DNA of 64,000 nucleotides from Vagococcus lutrae. GTDB taxonomy: Bacteria; Bacillota; Bacilli; Lactobacillales; Vagococcaceae. The stretch lies in contig NZ_NGJW01000002.1 of the NCBI RefSeq assembly GCF_003987555.1, positions 124,001 through 188,000 of the forward strand, given 5' to 3'. The notes below the pieces were generated by a model, which saw only the letters and a list, made by a program, of their open reading frames with translations, searched no databases and was not told where the DNA came from. How positions within the stretch are numbered: the first letter of the stretch is position 1; every line of letters begins with the position of its first letter. The position numbers and the translations under genes are program-made. Of the stretch, positions 37,181-48,985 are shown one piece after another.

Positions 37181-37760
37181 CTACTTATTTCCATCTCTAA
37201 TCCTATAAATAGTATTCCTACCCACATCCAACTCCTGAGAAATCTGAGTTATAGGAACATCTTTCTCTAACATCTCAACAATCTTTTCATATGTCACACG
37301 CTTCTGTTTATCCGCTGAATCAGCACTATAAGCCAAAGGGCGACCTTTATACTTACCTTTTTCTTTCGCTAACTCAATACCCTGTCTTTGCCTTTTACGT
37401 ATCTGTTTACGCTCATTTTCAGCAGTATACTTAAACAATTCAATGATTAGATTATTTAGTAACCTTCTCAAGTTATCGTCCTGTATACCGTTCAGAGATG
37501 GCAAATTAAGGATTTCAAGTGTAGCTCCTTTGTCTTATATCTGATTCATGATACTAGTTATTTCTTTGTAATTTCGTCCTATCTTGCCTAATTCCGACAC
37601 AACTATTATATCATCTTATCTAATATAGTTAAGCATCACTTTTAGTTGTGGACGATTATTATATTTACCACTTAATTTATTTGATAAAATCTTTTTAACC
37701 TTTGAACTTTTTAAAAACTGAAATTGTCTTTCTAACTTTTCTATCTCAAAGACTACCTAC
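37181..37760 (-). pseudogene. Decayed serine recombinase/resolvase (Bin3/Tn resolvase type)
   Basis: The intact C-terminal half reads LNGIQDDNLRRLLNNLIIELF, ENERKQIRKRQRQGIELAKEKGKYKGRP and a Hin-type HTH (ITQISQELDVGRNTIYRI). Upstream in the same frame are the resolvase pieces SGKYNNRPQLKVMLNYIR, DDIIVVSELGKIGRN and MNQI-DKGATLEIL, broken by TAA codons within them. The N-terminal catalytic-serine region (YARVS) was not found and appears lost. This is probably the remains of the recombinase that moved the island; it cannot make an active enzyme. Confidence 0.82.
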
Positions 37761-37793
37761 TTATTGAATATTTTGAAAAACTCTTATAACAAC

Positions 37794-39216
<1,423 letters not shown>

Positions 39217-39293
39217 TTAAGGTTATTATGCCTGAGGATGACTCCTCAAGCTCTATTTTAAGTTTTTTTAAGTAAAGATGCAATGAATAGCCT

Positions 39294-40816
39294 TTACTTA
39301 ATTAAACTTTCACCAGTCATTTCAACCGGTTGTTCAATATTTAATAAATCTAACATTGTTGGCGCCACATCTGCTAAACGACCGTCTTCTCTTAATGTCA
39401 CGTCTTTTTTCGTTACAATAACAGGAACCGGAACCGTTGTATGTGCTGTATGTGGTTTACCTTCTGGTGTCATCATTGTTTCAGAGTTTCCATGATCTGC
39501 GAAAATAACAGCATAACCGTCTTTCGCTAAAATGGCATCTACCACACGACCTAGATTCTCATCCACTGCTTCGATTGCTTTAATCGTTGGTTCTAACATA
39601 CCAGAGTGACCAACCATGTCTGGGTTTGCAAAGTTTAAGATAATCGCATCATGTTTATCAGCTTCAATATCTGCAACTAATGCATCTGTTACTTCGTAAG
39701 CACTCATTTCAGGTTTTAAATCGTAAGTTTCAACTTTTGGTGAGTTGATTAAAATACGACTTTCTCCTGGAAACTCTTCATTACGTCCGCCATTCATAAA
39801 GAAAGTAACGTGCGGATATTTTTCTGTTTCAGCAATACGTAGTTGTTTTAAACCAGCGTTTGACAATACTTCTCCAAGTACATTTTTAAGCTCGATTGGT
39901 GGGTAGGCCACTTTCGCGTCAATACTTGGGTTATATAAAGTCATCGTTACAAATTTGACAACAGGGTGGGTTTCTCTTGCGAAGAACTCCCACTCTTTAT
40001 CTGTAAAGGCATTTGATAATTGAATGGCGCGGTCTGGACGGAAGTTGAAGAAAATCACAGCGTCATTCTCTTTAACTGTCGCAACAGGCTCTCCGTTTTC
40101 TTCAATTACGATTGGTAAAACAAACTCATCATTGACGCCATTAGCGTAAGAATCCTTAATCGCTTGTACTGGGTCAGTTGCTTTAACACCTTCCCCATTT
40201 ACTAACGCATTATACGCTTTTTCAACACGTTCCCAACGTTTGTCGCGGTCCATAGCATAGAAACGACCAGTAACTGTCGCAACTTTACCATAAGAAAGTT
40301 CCGCCATTTTGTCGACTAACTCTTGCATGAAACCTGCGCCTGAAGTGGGTGCTACGTCACGTCCATCTAAGAAGGCATGAACATACGTTTCTTTAACGCC
40401 TTTTTCTTTAGCTGTTTCCAACAATGCATAAAGATGGTTTTGATGACTGTGAACACCGCCGTCTGATAATAAACCGAATAAGTGAAGGGCCGAATCATTT
40501 TTAATAGCATGGTCCATCGCTTCGATTAAAACATCATTTGATTGGAATTCGCCATCTGTGATTGCTTTATCAATACGTGTTAAACTTTGATAAACAATAC
40601 GTCCTGCACCAATATTAGTATGTCCAACTTCTGAGTTCCCCATTTGGCCCTCAGGTAGTCCCACATCTAAACCAGCTGCTTTTAATGTACTATGTGGGAA
40701 TGTTTCCCAATAGCGATCAAAGTTAGGTGTGTTAGCTTGTGCTACGGCATTACCGACTGTTTCATCGCGTTTACCGTAACCGTCTAAAATAATAATCGCA
40801 ACGGGTGATTTACTCA

Positions 40817-40817
<1 letters not shown>
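39294..40817 (-). CDS. gpmI: 2,3-bisphosphoglycerate-independent phosphoglycerate mutase
   Basis: A 507-residue Mn-dependent iPGM (3-PG to 2-PG). The metal-binding [10 protein letters not shown], catalytic serine in [17 protein letters not shown] (about residue 62), [52 protein letters not shown] and the final [10 protein letters not shown] are all intact. Its ATG overlaps the tpiA stop by one base (TAATG), so it is translationally coupled. The gap of 122 bases to eno contains a short GC-rich hairpin. Confidence 0.96.
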
Positions 40818-41587
<770 letters not shown>

Positions 41588-41611
41588 CTAATTTGAAACG
41601 ATTTCTCGTTT

Positions 41612-42793
41612 TTATTTATCTGAGATAGCTTCTACACCTGGTAATGCTTTACCTTCTAGATATTCTAGAGAAGCTCCACCACCTGTTGAAATATGTGAGA
41701 ATTTTTCTGCAAAGCCTAATTGAATCGCTGCTGCTGCAGAGTCGCCACCACCGATAATTGTTGTCGCCTCTTCTAAATTCGCAATGGCTTCACACACGCC
41801 AATAGTTCCTTTAGCAAAGTTACTCATTTCAAAAACACCCATTGGGCCATTCCAAACAACTGTTTTAGCACCAGCTAATTCATTGCGGAATAGTTCAATT
41901 GTTTTTGGTCCGATATCTAATGACTCTTTATTCGCTGGGATTTCTGATACATATTCAGGAGGAATATTCTCAAAATCTTCAATGACACCAAAATCGATTG
42001 GTAAGATGATTTTACCGTCAGCGCGTTCAAGTAATTCTTTTGCTAACTCCACTTTATCTTCTTCGACAAGTGATTTACCAATTTCTTTACCTTGTGCACG
42101 CATGAAGGTATACGCCATACCGCCACCGATTAAGATTTTATCTGCTTTTGTTAAAAGATTTTCAATGACACCAATTTTATCTGATACTTTTGCTCCACCT
42201 AAAATCGCCACAAATGGACGTTTTGGTGAGTCTACTGCACCGCCGATAAAGTTGATTTCTTTTTCCATTAAGAAACCAGCTGCTGAAGGTAAGTTAGAAG
42301 AAACACCAACATTAGATGCGTGAGAACGGTGAGCTGTACCAAAAGCATCGTTCACAAAAACATCACCTAAAGAAGCCCAGTATTTACCTAGTTCTGGATC
42401 GTTTTTGCTTTCTTTTTTACCATCGATATCTTCAAAACGTGTGTTTTCAAAGACTAATACATCGCCTTCGTTCATTGCGTCGATAGCAGCTTCTAATTTT
42501 TCACCGCGTGTTTCAGGTACAAATGTTACGTCTTTTTCTAACAATTCGCCTAAACGTTTTGCAACAGGTGCTAAAGATTTGCCTTCTTTATCCTCTTCCG
42601 TTTTTACACGGCCTAAGTGAGAGAATAAAATCGCTTTGCCGCCTTGCTCTACAATATATTTTACTGTAGGTAATGCAGCTACGATACGGTTGTCATCTGT
42701 AATAACGCCATCTTTTAGTGGAACGTTGAAGTCCACACGCACTAATACTTTTTTACCTTTTAAGTCTAAGTCTTTTACTGTTTGTTTCGTCAT
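41612..42793 (-). CDS. pgk: Phosphoglycerate kinase
   Basis: A 393-residue PGK (1,3-BPG + ADP to 3-PG + ATP). Seen are [19 protein letters not shown], the [14 protein letters not shown] substrate loop, [26 protein letters not shown] and [11 protein letters not shown] 42793 is chosen because AAAGGAGG lies upstream; the frame is open to a TTG further upstream but that lies before the ribosome-binding site. It is separated from gap by a hairpin that may act as a partial terminator or processing site. Confidence 0.97.
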   Translation of the reverse strand: MTKQTVKDLDLKGKKVLVRVDFNVPLKDGVITDDNRIVAALPTVKYIVEQGGKAILFSHLGRVKTEEDKEGKSLAPVAKRLGELLEKDVTFVPETRGEKLEAAIDAMNEGDVLVFENTRFEDIDGKKESKNDPELGKYWASLGDVFVNDAFGTAHRSHASNVGVSSNLPSAAGFLMEKEINFIGGAVDSPKRPFVAILGGAKVSDKIGVIENLLTKADKILIGGGMAYTFMRAQGKEIGKSLVEEDKVELAKELLERADGKIILPIDFGVIEDFENIPPEYVSEIPANKESLDIGPKTIELFRNELAGAKTVVWNGPMGVFEMSNFAKGTIGVCEAIANLEEATTIIGGGDSAAAAIQLGFAEKFSHISTGGGASLEYLEGKALPGVEAISDK

Positions 42794-42827
42794 CGGGGGA
42801 AAGCCTCCTTTATAATATACCAAATAG

Positions 42828-42861
42828 AAAAGCGAGGAAGCGCGTTTGCTTCCCCGCTTTT
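42828..42861 (-). other. Intercistronic hairpin between gap and pgk
   Basis: AAAGCG-GGGAAGC and GCTTCC-CGCTTT on the minus strand form a stem with a small internal mismatch, followed by TTTCTATTTGG. It is probably an mRNA-processing or partial-termination hairpin that sets a high gap level relative to pgk-eno. Confidence 0.6.
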
Positions 42862-42900
42862 TACGTTCGAATATTAAGTACTGATCTAATTAAGTTTGAA

Positions 42901-43899
42901 TTAACCTAATTTTGCAAAGTATTCTAATGTACGGATTAATTGAGCAGTGTATGACATTTCGTTATCATACCAAGCTACCGTTTTAACTAATTGTTTGTCG
43001 CCAACTGTCATAACTTTTGTTTGAGTTGCGTCAAATAAAGAACCGTAAGTCATACCAACGATATCAGAAGATACGATTGGGTCTACGTTGTAACCGTAAG
43101 ATTCGTTAGCAGCTTCTTTCATAGCAGCGTTAACTTCTTCTTCTGTTACTTTTGTTTCTAAAACAGTGAATAATTCTGTTAATGAACCAGTTGCTACTGG
43201 TACACGTTGTGCAGCTCCGTCTAATTTACCGTTTAATTCTGGAATAACTAAACCGATTGCTTTAGCAGCACCTGTAGTGTTAGGTACAATGTTTTCTGCA
43301 GCAGCACGTGCACGACGTAAGTCTTTATGAGGACCATCTAATGTCATTTGGTCACCTGTGTAAGCGTGGATTGTTGTCATCATACCTTCAACAACACCAA
43401 ATTTGTCATGTAAAGCTTTAGCCATTGGAGCTAAACAGTTTGTTGTACATGAAGCACCTGAAATAACTGTTTCTTCACCTGTTAAAACTTCATGGTTTGT
43501 GTTGTAAACGATTGTTGGTACATCGTTACCACCTGGTGCAGAAATAACAACGCGTTTAGCGCCAGCTGTTAAGTGTTTTTCAGCAGCTTCTTTAGAAGTG
43601 AAGAAACCAGTACATTCTAATACGATTTCTACTCCTAATTCACCCCAAGGTAATTCTTCAGGATTACGGTTCGCAAGAACTTTAACTTCCTTACCGTTTA
43701 CGTTGAAGAATCCTTCATGAACTTCAACTTCACCATTGAAACGTCCTTGAGTTGTATCATATTTTAACAAGTGTGCTAATGTTGATGCATCTGTTAAGTC
43801 GTTAATTGCTACAACTTCAATACCTTCTAATTCTTGAATACGGCGGAATGCTAAACGTCCAATACGTCCAAATCCATTAATACCTACTTTAACTGTCAT
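42901..43899 (-). CDS. gap: Glyceraldehyde-3-phosphate dehydrogenase, type I
   Basis: A 332-residue NAD-dependent [19 protein letters not shown] at the N-terminus, the catalytic cysteine in [12 protein letters not shown] (about C152), the His in [24 protein letters not shown] and [12 protein letters not shown] are intact. AAAGGAGG precedes ATG 43899. It follows cggR by 41 bases and is the first enzyme gene of the operon. The D-N-type NAD specificity residues (INDLTD) fit a glycolytic rather than an NADP-type enzyme. Confidence 0.97.
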   Translation of the reverse strand: MTVKVGINGFGRIGRLAFRRIQELEGIEVVAINDLTDASTLAHLLKYDTTQGRFNGEVEVHEGFFNVNGKEVKVLANRNPEELPWGELGVEIVLECTGFFTSKEAAEKHLTAGAKRVVISAPGGNDVPTIVYNTNHEVLTGEETVISGASCTTNCLAPMAKALHDKFGVVEGMMTTIHAYTGDQMTLDGPHKDLRRARAAAENIVPNTTGAAKAIGLVIPELNGKLDGAAQRVPVATGSLTELFTVLETKVTEEEVNAAMKEAANESYGYNVDPIVSSDIVGMTYGSLFDATQTKVMTVGDKQLVKTVAWYDNEMSYTAQLIRTLEYFAKLG

Positions 43900-43940
43900 G
43901 CTAGATTTCCTCCTTTAGAAAATCGAAAAAATTTTTTATT

Positions 43941-44978
43941 TTAAAGGGTTACCCCTTTTAAAATCTGATTAGCGGCTCCTTCATCGGTGATTAACCATGT
44001 TTGATGTGGAGCATGTGTCATATAAGATGTAATCGCCTCTGCTTTGCGACTACCTCCGGTTACAGCAAGCACATAAGGTACTTCCTCTAACTCCTTTAAT
44101 TGTAACCCTATTCTGGGTATTTTATAAACTATTTCGCCTTCTTCATTGAAAAAATATCCGAAAGCTTCACTGACCGCATGTTTTTCTTTTAGCATCTCCA
44201 GCTCCTGAGCAGACATGCCTCGTCGTTTAGCCATATGCATGGCACGACCGATGCTATGAATCACACACGTCGCCTCTTTAATCAAGTCTAATACTTGATG
44301 AACAAAAGGCTCTTGTAAAAGTGAGTTATATGTTTCTTGACTGACTCGCTCTGGTACATATAGCGGACGTGATGTCCCACCCGTGCGATTTGCCATCATT
44401 TCACTCACAGAGTTTGCCTGTATATCAACCGCCTCACCAATACCGCCTCGAGCAGGTACAAAAATATTATTTTGCACGTGTTCTGAAAATGGCGTCATCT
44501 GATTTGCAACAGCTGCCATTGTCGTGCCTCCCATCACAGCGATAATATTATCGCGATCGGGTAATAACATTTTAAGTGAGTCTGTTACCACTTGACCGAA
44601 CTTTTCAAATACTTTCGCATCAACATCGCTATCTCCAGCGACGATAATGACTTTTTCAATATTAAGAAGTGTGGCTAACTCTTTCTCCATCTTCTTCATA
44701 CCAGAAAGTTGGGACATGACATCTTCTAGCTCTCGCACAAGATCTACACCTTGCTTGGTAAGCGTCATTCCACTTTTAGAACTGTCAATCAAATTTAACT
44801 GTCGTAACAAATCGGTTTCGGTTCGTAACGCACGTTCAGACATGTGTAAACGTTCAGCCAAAGTTCGTCTTCCGACAGGCGCCATCCAATGAATCTGGCG
44901 TAATATCGTAAAACGTTCTTGGACAACATCCATGATGTCCGGTGCAATCGTTTGTAAAAGCTGAAGTTCTTTCTCCAC
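43941..44978 (-). CDS. cggR: Central glycolytic genes regulator CggR (SorC family)
   Basis: A 345-residue repressor. The N-terminal HTH region (VVQERFTILRQIHWMAPVGRRTLAERLHMSERALRTE) closely follows CggR of Bacillus, and the C-terminal sugar-phosphate effector domain has VIAVMGGTTMAAVA, FVPARGGIGEAV and VTGGSRKAEAI. Start GTG 44978 is preferred because AAGGAG lies 10 bases upstream; a TTG at 44987 is too close. In Bacillus, fructose-1,6-bisphosphate releases CggR from DNA. The operator is visible at 45000-45035, so it should repress its own operon when glycolytic flux is low. Confidence 0.94.
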   Translation of the reverse strand: MEKELQLLQTIAPDIMDVVQERFTILRQIHWMAPVGRRTLAERLHMSERALRTETDLLRQLNLIDSSKSGMTLTKQGVDLVRELEDVMSQLSGMKKMEKELATLLNIEKVIIVAGDSDVDAKVFEKFGQVVTDSLKMLLPDRDNIIAVMGGTTMAAVANQMTPFSEHVQNNIFVPARGGIGEAVDIQANSVSEMMANRTGGTSRPLYVPERVSQETYNSLLQEPFVHQVLDLIKEATCVIHSIGRAMHMAKRRGMSAQELEMLKEKHAVSEAFGYFFNEEGEIVYKIPRIGLQLKELEEVPYVLAVTGGSRKAEAITSYMTHAPHQTWLITDEGAANQILKGVTL

Positions 44979-44999
44979 TGCTATCAAACTCCTTAGCTG

Positions 45000-45035
45000 G
45001 ACGACAAATGACCCAGCTAGTCATTTTACGACCCA
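45000..45035 (-). promoter_or_regulatory. CggR operator
   Basis: The minus strand reads TGGGTC-N6-TGAC-N4-TGGGTC-N6-CGTC, the same direct-repeat architecture as the Bacillus CggR operator CGGGAC-N6-TGTC-N4-CGGGAC-N6-TGTC. It is between promoter and cggR start. Confidence 0.85.
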
Positions 45036-45043
45036 TGTAGTGT

Positions 45044-45071
45044 AAAAAAAAGAGTGCGAACTAAAACTCTT
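45044..45071 (-). other. Terminator-like hairpin in the cggR leader
   Basis: AAGAGT / ACTCTT (45050-45055 and 45066-45071) with a 10-base loop, followed on the minus strand by about eight T's. The stem is only 6 bp. It lies downstream of the cggR promoter, so it may be a weak attenuator, or the terminator of the upstream ypiA-reoY unit. Confidence 0.5.
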
Positions 45072-45089
45072 AATCATCACTATAGTCTT

Positions 45090-45118
45090 AGTATAACACT
45101 CTCTTATTTTGTTGGCAA
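45090..45118 (-). promoter_or_regulatory. Sigma-A promoter of the cggR-gap operon
   Basis: The minus strand has TTGCCA (45113-45118), a 17-base spacer and TATACT (45090-45095). Confidence 0.82.
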
Positions 45119-45134
45119 GTCAGAGCCTTTATTT

Positions 45135-45632
45135 TTAGTTAAGGGCACCGTCTAACTGGCTTAGTACGTTTTGAAAGGCTTTGATATCTCCTTGGTCTAA
45201 CGCACGGTTAACGACTTGCCACTGTCTTTCACGATGAAGTTCATGGAAAAAATCATCCCACTCTTTTCCTTCTTCCTCTGAGTCAATATAAGGATTAGCT
45301 TCAAGAACGGCAAGGTGATATAAATGTTCGGATGGTCGCTCGAGTTTAATCTCTACATAAAGGTCGTCTTGCCAATGTAAACGTATTTCATGAAAAATTT
45401 GATGATAGTCAAAAAACGCTTGGCCATTTTTATAGAAGACAAATGGTTCATACGCTGAATTCAAATTAATCTCAAGTCCACGAGGTGTTGCGGCACATCG
45501 CTCAACAAAATGAACGTTTTTTAAAATAGTTTCATGTTCTAAAAGATAGGTTAGTAACCAGTAGCTTTCACGATTTTGTAACGAATGTTGCGTTACGACT
45601 TCACACAACCATTTTTGTTTCATCCCTATCAT
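45135..45632 (-). CDS. reoY: ReoY/YpiB family proteolytic degradation factor (UPF0302)
   Basis: A 165-residue YpiB-type protein. In Listeria and relatives ReoY works with ReoM and ClpCP to control degradation of MurA and hence peptidoglycan synthesis (family knowledge). Seen are ESYWLLTYLLEHETILKNVHFVE at the N-terminus, AYEPFVFYKNGQAFFD and the C-terminal helical HRERQWQVVNRALDQGDIKAFQ. AAAGGG lies 8 bases before ATG 45632. It follows a ypiA-type TPR gene by 12 bases, the same order as Bacillus ypiA-ypiB. No membrane span. Confidence 0.88.
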   Translation of the reverse strand: MIGMKQKWLCEVVTQHSLQNRESYWLLTYLLEHETILKNVHFVERCAATPRGLEINLNSAYEPFVFYKNGQAFFDYHQIFHEIRLHWQDDLYVEIKLERPSEHLYHLAVLEANPYIDSEEEGKEWDDFFHELHRERQWQVVNRALDQGDIKAFQNVLSQLDGALN

Positions 45633-45644
45633 GTTCCCATCCCT

Positions 45645-46904
45645 TTACTCTCTTAGCTGTTCAAATAAGTCGTTCATTTCTAAATCTTCAGGTACTAATT
45701 GTAAATAGCGTAGCAAGACGTGATAAGCGTGTTTGTTTTCGCCTTCTTCACGCAAGAATAACGCATATTCTTTTAGAAACTCTGGGTCTTCTGCCAAACC
45801 TGGTAGCGCTAGTTGATAGTGCTTAAAGGCTTTAGGATAGTCTTCCGTTCCAACATAGGCTTGAGCTAAGCTCCAATGACCTTGTGCTGTCATAGCTTCT
45901 CCTAACTCGGCTAACATCTCAATCACATCATCGTAACGTTCTTGACGCAATAACAAGAAACTTAATTTTACTTTAGATAGTTCACTATCTTCTTCAAAGG
46001 AAATCACTTGGCGCAAGTACTCTTCCGCTTGGACTTCATCGTGATATTGGAAGTAAAAATCAGACGCTAAATGATAAAGTGAACTGTTATAAGGGAAGTG
46101 TTTAACCCCTTCTAAAATCACTTCTTCACCTTTTTCTCGCTCTTCTTCGTCTAGGTAGGCACTTGCTAATGCAAGATAACCACCCGCACTCAACTCTCCC
46201 AATAGTCGAATTTCTTCTAATAACGAAATGCCTTTTTCTAACTGTCCAAGTTGAATATAAACTAAAGCAAGTTGATACAATGTTTCATCACGTCGCTCGT
46301 CTTCTAGCGCTTCTTCTAACACGACAACCGCTTCTTCAAACTCTCCTTCATAGCTATAACACATACCTAATCGGTCTAAAACAAACAAATCTTTAAACTC
46401 AGGTAAACGTAATTTTGCTAAATAAGTGTAATAAGGAATCGCTGCTTCATAGTTAGCTTGGTCGAAATAATACTCAGCAAGTGCAAACTGAATCGTCGCG
46501 TTAGTAGGTAATAGCTCATGCGCTTCTTTCAGCTTAATCTCTGCCACTTCTGGATAGCCTAACGTCATATATAAATCAGCTGCGGCTAATAATGAACCTG
46601 GATAGCTTTCGTCATCTTGAGGTATCTGGTCTAAGTGATACTCTGCTTGATCAATGTCATCATTATCTATCGCAATGTCAATTAACGGTAAACGATAATG
46701 ATGCTGTGTTGGATGCGCTTCTAACAAGCGTTCAAATAATTGTTCAGCTTGTTGAATAAAGCCAATCTCTAATAACTGATAAGCAAGTTGTTCCTTTACT
46801 TCATCTGGATCATTAATAAGCGCTTCTTCAAATAATAATTGAAACTCAATTAAATCGCCTTCTTCGATTGCTTGAAGTGCTTGTATGCTATAAAATTCGG
46901 CCAT
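45645..46904 (-). CDS. ypiA: Tetratricopeptide-repeat protein (YpiA-like)
   Basis: A 419-residue cytosolic protein composed of about ten TPR-like helical repeats from near residue 5 to 415 (for example LAYQLLEIGFIQQAEQLFERLLEAHP and WSLAQAYVGTEDYPKAFKHYQLALP). ATG 46904 is preferred with AGAAAGGGTG upstream; the frame is open for eight more codons. It shares an operon with reoY. A scaffold role in peptidoglycan-control proteolysis or chaperoning is inferred from conserved association only. Confidence 0.87.
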   Translation of the reverse strand: MAEFYSIQALQAIEEGDLIEFQLLFEEALINDPDEVKEQLAYQLLEIGFIQQAEQLFERLLEAHPTQHHYRLPLIDIAIDNDDIDQAEYHLDQIPQDDESYPGSLLAAADLYMTLGYPEVAEIKLKEAHELLPTNATIQFALAEYYFDQANYEAAIPYYTYLAKLRLPEFKDLFVLDRLGMCYSYEGEFEEAVVVLEEALEDERRDETLYQLALVYIQLGQLEKGISLLEEIRLLGELSAGGYLALASAYLDEEEREKGEEVILEGVKHFPYNSSLYHLASDFYFQYHDEVQAEEYLRQVISFEEDSELSKVKLSFLLLRQERYDDVIEMLAELGEAMTAQGHWSLAQAYVGTEDYPKAFKHYQLALPGLAEDPEFLKEYALFLREEGENKHAYHVLLRYLQLVPEDLEMNDLFEQLRE

Positions 46905-46995
46905 GTTTTGCACCCTTTCTTCTTTCACTATTCATGATTATGACAATTTTCTTTTGTTTTGGCAACTAAAGTCAACTCTCATAAGCATAAAGCGA

Positions 46996-47033
46996 GATAA
47001 AAAGACTAGCAAGTTTTACAACTTACTAGTCTT
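46996..47033 (-). terminator. Terminator of hup
   Basis: AAGACTAG..AAGTT (47002-47015) and AACTT..CTAGTCTT (47020-47033), one mismatch, followed by TTTTT on the minus strand. Confidence 0.85.
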
Positions 47034-47045
47034 AACTATCCTTTA

Positions 47046-47321
47046 TTATTTAACAGCGTCTTTAAGTGCTTTACCTGGTTTAAATGCAGGTACTTTACTT
47101 GCAGCGATGCTGATTTCTTCACCTGTTTGTGGGTTACGTCCTTTACGAGCCGCACGGTCGCGTACTTCAAAGTTACCGAAACCAATCACTTGTACTTTTT
47201 CGCCATCAGCTAAAAAGTCTTGAATAGATGAAAAGACTGCATCAACAGCAACTGTTGCGTCTTTCTTCGTTAAGTCTGTTTTCTCAACTACTTTTTCAAT
47301 TAATTCTGCTTTGTTTGCCAT
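47046..47321 (-). CDS. hup: HU family DNA-binding protein
   Basis: A 91-residue histone-like protein that bends and compacts [25 protein letters not shown] at the N-terminus, [24 protein letters not shown] (the DNA-contacting arm, GRNPxTG) and [15 protein letters not shown] at the C-terminus are exactly HU. CGGAGGTG precedes ATG 47321. It is monocistronic, with its own promoter, long structured leader and terminator. As in other lactic acid bacteria it is likely the main, essential nucleoid protein. Confidence 0.97.
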   Translation of the reverse strand: MANKAELIEKVVEKTDLTKKDATVAVDAVFSSIQDFLADGEKVQVIGFGNFEVRDRAARKGRNPQTGEEISIAASKVPAFKPGKALKDAVK

Positions 47322-47350
47322 GTTTCAATTTCACCTCCGAAAAATGATAA

Positions 47351-47417
47351 GATGTGTTTGGACATCTGAGTCATCAAACTTACGAAAAGTTTGATGCTAA
47401 CGAAAAATTGATGACTC
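47351..47417 (-). promoter_or_regulatory. Structured leader of hup with competing hairpins
   Basis: Three related segments: GAGTCATCAAACTT (47368-47381), AAGTTTGATG (47387-47396) and TTGATGACTC (47408-47417). The first can pair with the second (10 bp, tight loop) or with the third (10 bp outer stem), but not both. A further small hairpin GATGT/ACATC (47351-47366) lies near the ribosome-binding site. Confidence 0.55.
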
Positions 47418-47432
47418 AATATTTCATTAACA

Positions 47433-47461
47433 AAGATACCACACAAACATTGTATTATCAA
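47433..47461 (-). promoter_or_regulatory. Sigma-A promoter of hup
   Basis: The minus strand has TTGATA (47456-47461), 17 bases, TATCTT (47433-47438); predicted leader of about 105 bases. Confidence 0.7.
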
Positions 47462-47534
47462 GGAATTTGAGTATTTTTTATAGAATAACAAATTGATTTG
47501 CACATTTAGATAACCTGTGATAAAATGCCAGTTT

Positions 47535-48845
47535 TTATTTTCGACGACGTGCTAAAATTCGAATAGGTGTTCCTTCAAACGGAAAAGCTTTACGAATTTG
47601 GTTTTCTAAGAACCGAGCATATGAAAAGTGCATTAGCTCTTCTTCATTCACGAACATAACAAAAGTAGGCGGTTTAACTGCTACCTGTGTGCCGTAGAAA
47701 ATTTTCAAACGTTTACCCTTATCTGTTGGTGTCGGATGAATCGCTACCGCATCTAAGATAACATCATTTAACACAGACGATGTAATACGTAAGTTTTGAT
47801 TTAAACTAATCGTTTCGATTAAATCAGGTAACAAATGTAATCGTTGTTTGGTTTTCGCTGATACGAAAATAATCGGCGCATAGTCTAAGTACTTAAACTC
47901 TTTGCGAATGTCTTCTTCAAACTTTTTCATCGTGTGTGTGTCTTTTTTTACTAAATCCCACTTATTCACGACGATAATGACGCCTTTACCAGCTTCATGA
48001 GCGAAACCGGCAATTCGTTTATCATACTCACGAATTCCTTCTTCACCGTTTATGACCATTAGCACGATGTCAGAACGATCTATCGCTCGCATGGCTCGCA
48101 TGACACTGTATTTTTCCGTATTCTCGTACACTTTTCCGCTCTTACGCATACCGGCAGTATCAATCATTAAAAATTCCTGACCGCTTTCAGATGTAAAGTG
48201 CGTATCAATCGCATCACGCGTCGTGCCTGCAACGTTAGAAACAATCACTCGCTCTTCACCAAGAATCGCATTGATTAATGATGACTTGCCGACGTTTGGA
48301 CGTCCAATTAAACTAAAGCGAATGATACTGTCATCCTCTTCTTCTTGCTCTTGATTAAAGTGTTTCACTGCGTCATCTAATAAATCTCCCAATCCGATAC
48401 CATGACTACCTGATACGGGATATGGGTCTCCAAGTCCTAATGCATAAAAATCAAAAATATCATTTCGCATCTCTGGATTGTCAACTTTATTGACGGCTAA
48501 TAATACTGGCTTGTTCGTACTATACAACATTCTTGCGACCATTTCATCAGCGTCTGTGACACCCTCACGTCCGCTCGTCACTAAAATAATCACATCGGCT
48601 TCATCCATTGCAATTTCTGCTTGATATTTAATTTGATCCATAAATGGTTCGTCACCTAAGTCGATACCACCCGTATCAATAATACTAAATTCTCTTCCAA
48701 GCCATTCTCCTACGGCATAAATACGGTCGCGTGTAACTCCGGGCGTATCTTCAACTATCGAGATACGTTCTCCCGCGATCCGATTAAAAATCGTCGACTT
48801 TCCAACGTTTGGTCGTCCGACGATGGCAATTGTTGGGTTTGCCAT
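47535..48845 (-). CDS. der: Ribosome biogenesis GTPase Der (EngA)
   Basis: A 436-residue protein with two tandem GTPase domains and a C-terminal KH-like domain, required for 50S assembly. Domain 1 has [18 protein letters not shown] and NKVDN; domain 2 has [18 protein letters not shown] and NKWDL; the KH-like end has [22 protein letters not shown] 48845 ([10 protein letters not shown]) has AAAGGAGGG upstream, better than longer alternatives. It lies downstream of rpsA in the cmk-rpsA-der order known from Bacillus. Confidence 0.97.
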   Translation of the reverse strand: MANPTIAIVGRPNVGKSTIFNRIAGERISIVEDTPGVTRDRIYAVGEWLGREFSIIDTGGIDLGDEPFMDQIKYQAEIAMDEADVIILVTSGREGVTDADEMVARMLYSTNKPVLLAVNKVDNPEMRNDIFDFYALGLGDPYPVSGSHGIGLGDLLDDAVKHFNQEQEEEDDSIIRFSLIGRPNVGKSSLINAILGEERVIVSNVAGTTRDAIDTHFTSESGQEFLMIDTAGMRKSGKVYENTEKYSVMRAMRAIDRSDIVLMVINGEEGIREYDKRIAGFAHEAGKGVIIVVNKWDLVKKDTHTMKKFEEDIRKEFKYLDYAPIIFVSAKTKQRLHLLPDLIETISLNQNLRITSSVLNDVILDAVAIHPTPTDKGKRLKIFYGTQVAVKPPTFVMFVNEEELMHFSYARFLENQIRKAFPFEGTPIRILARRRK

Positions 48846-48934
48846 GAGACATCCCTCCTTTAAATTCCTCATACTTTAGTAGTTTACCCTACCTAATACG
48901 CTTGTGGCAAGCTATTTCTTCATTATAAATTCCC

Positions 48935-48971
48935 ACAAAAAAACTCAGACAACAAAACGTCATCTGAGTTT
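48935..48971 (-). terminator. Terminator of rpsA
   Basis: AAACTCAGA (48941-48949) and TCTGAGTTT (48963-48971), followed on the minus strand by seven T's. Confidence 0.88.
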
Positions 48972-48985
48972 CATTTATTTCATGA

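Noticed and set aside
41784-42323. Plus-strand open frame of about 180 codons opposite pgk
   Set aside because: pgk is certain on the minus strand; the antisense frame has no ribosome-binding site or family features and results from codon bias.
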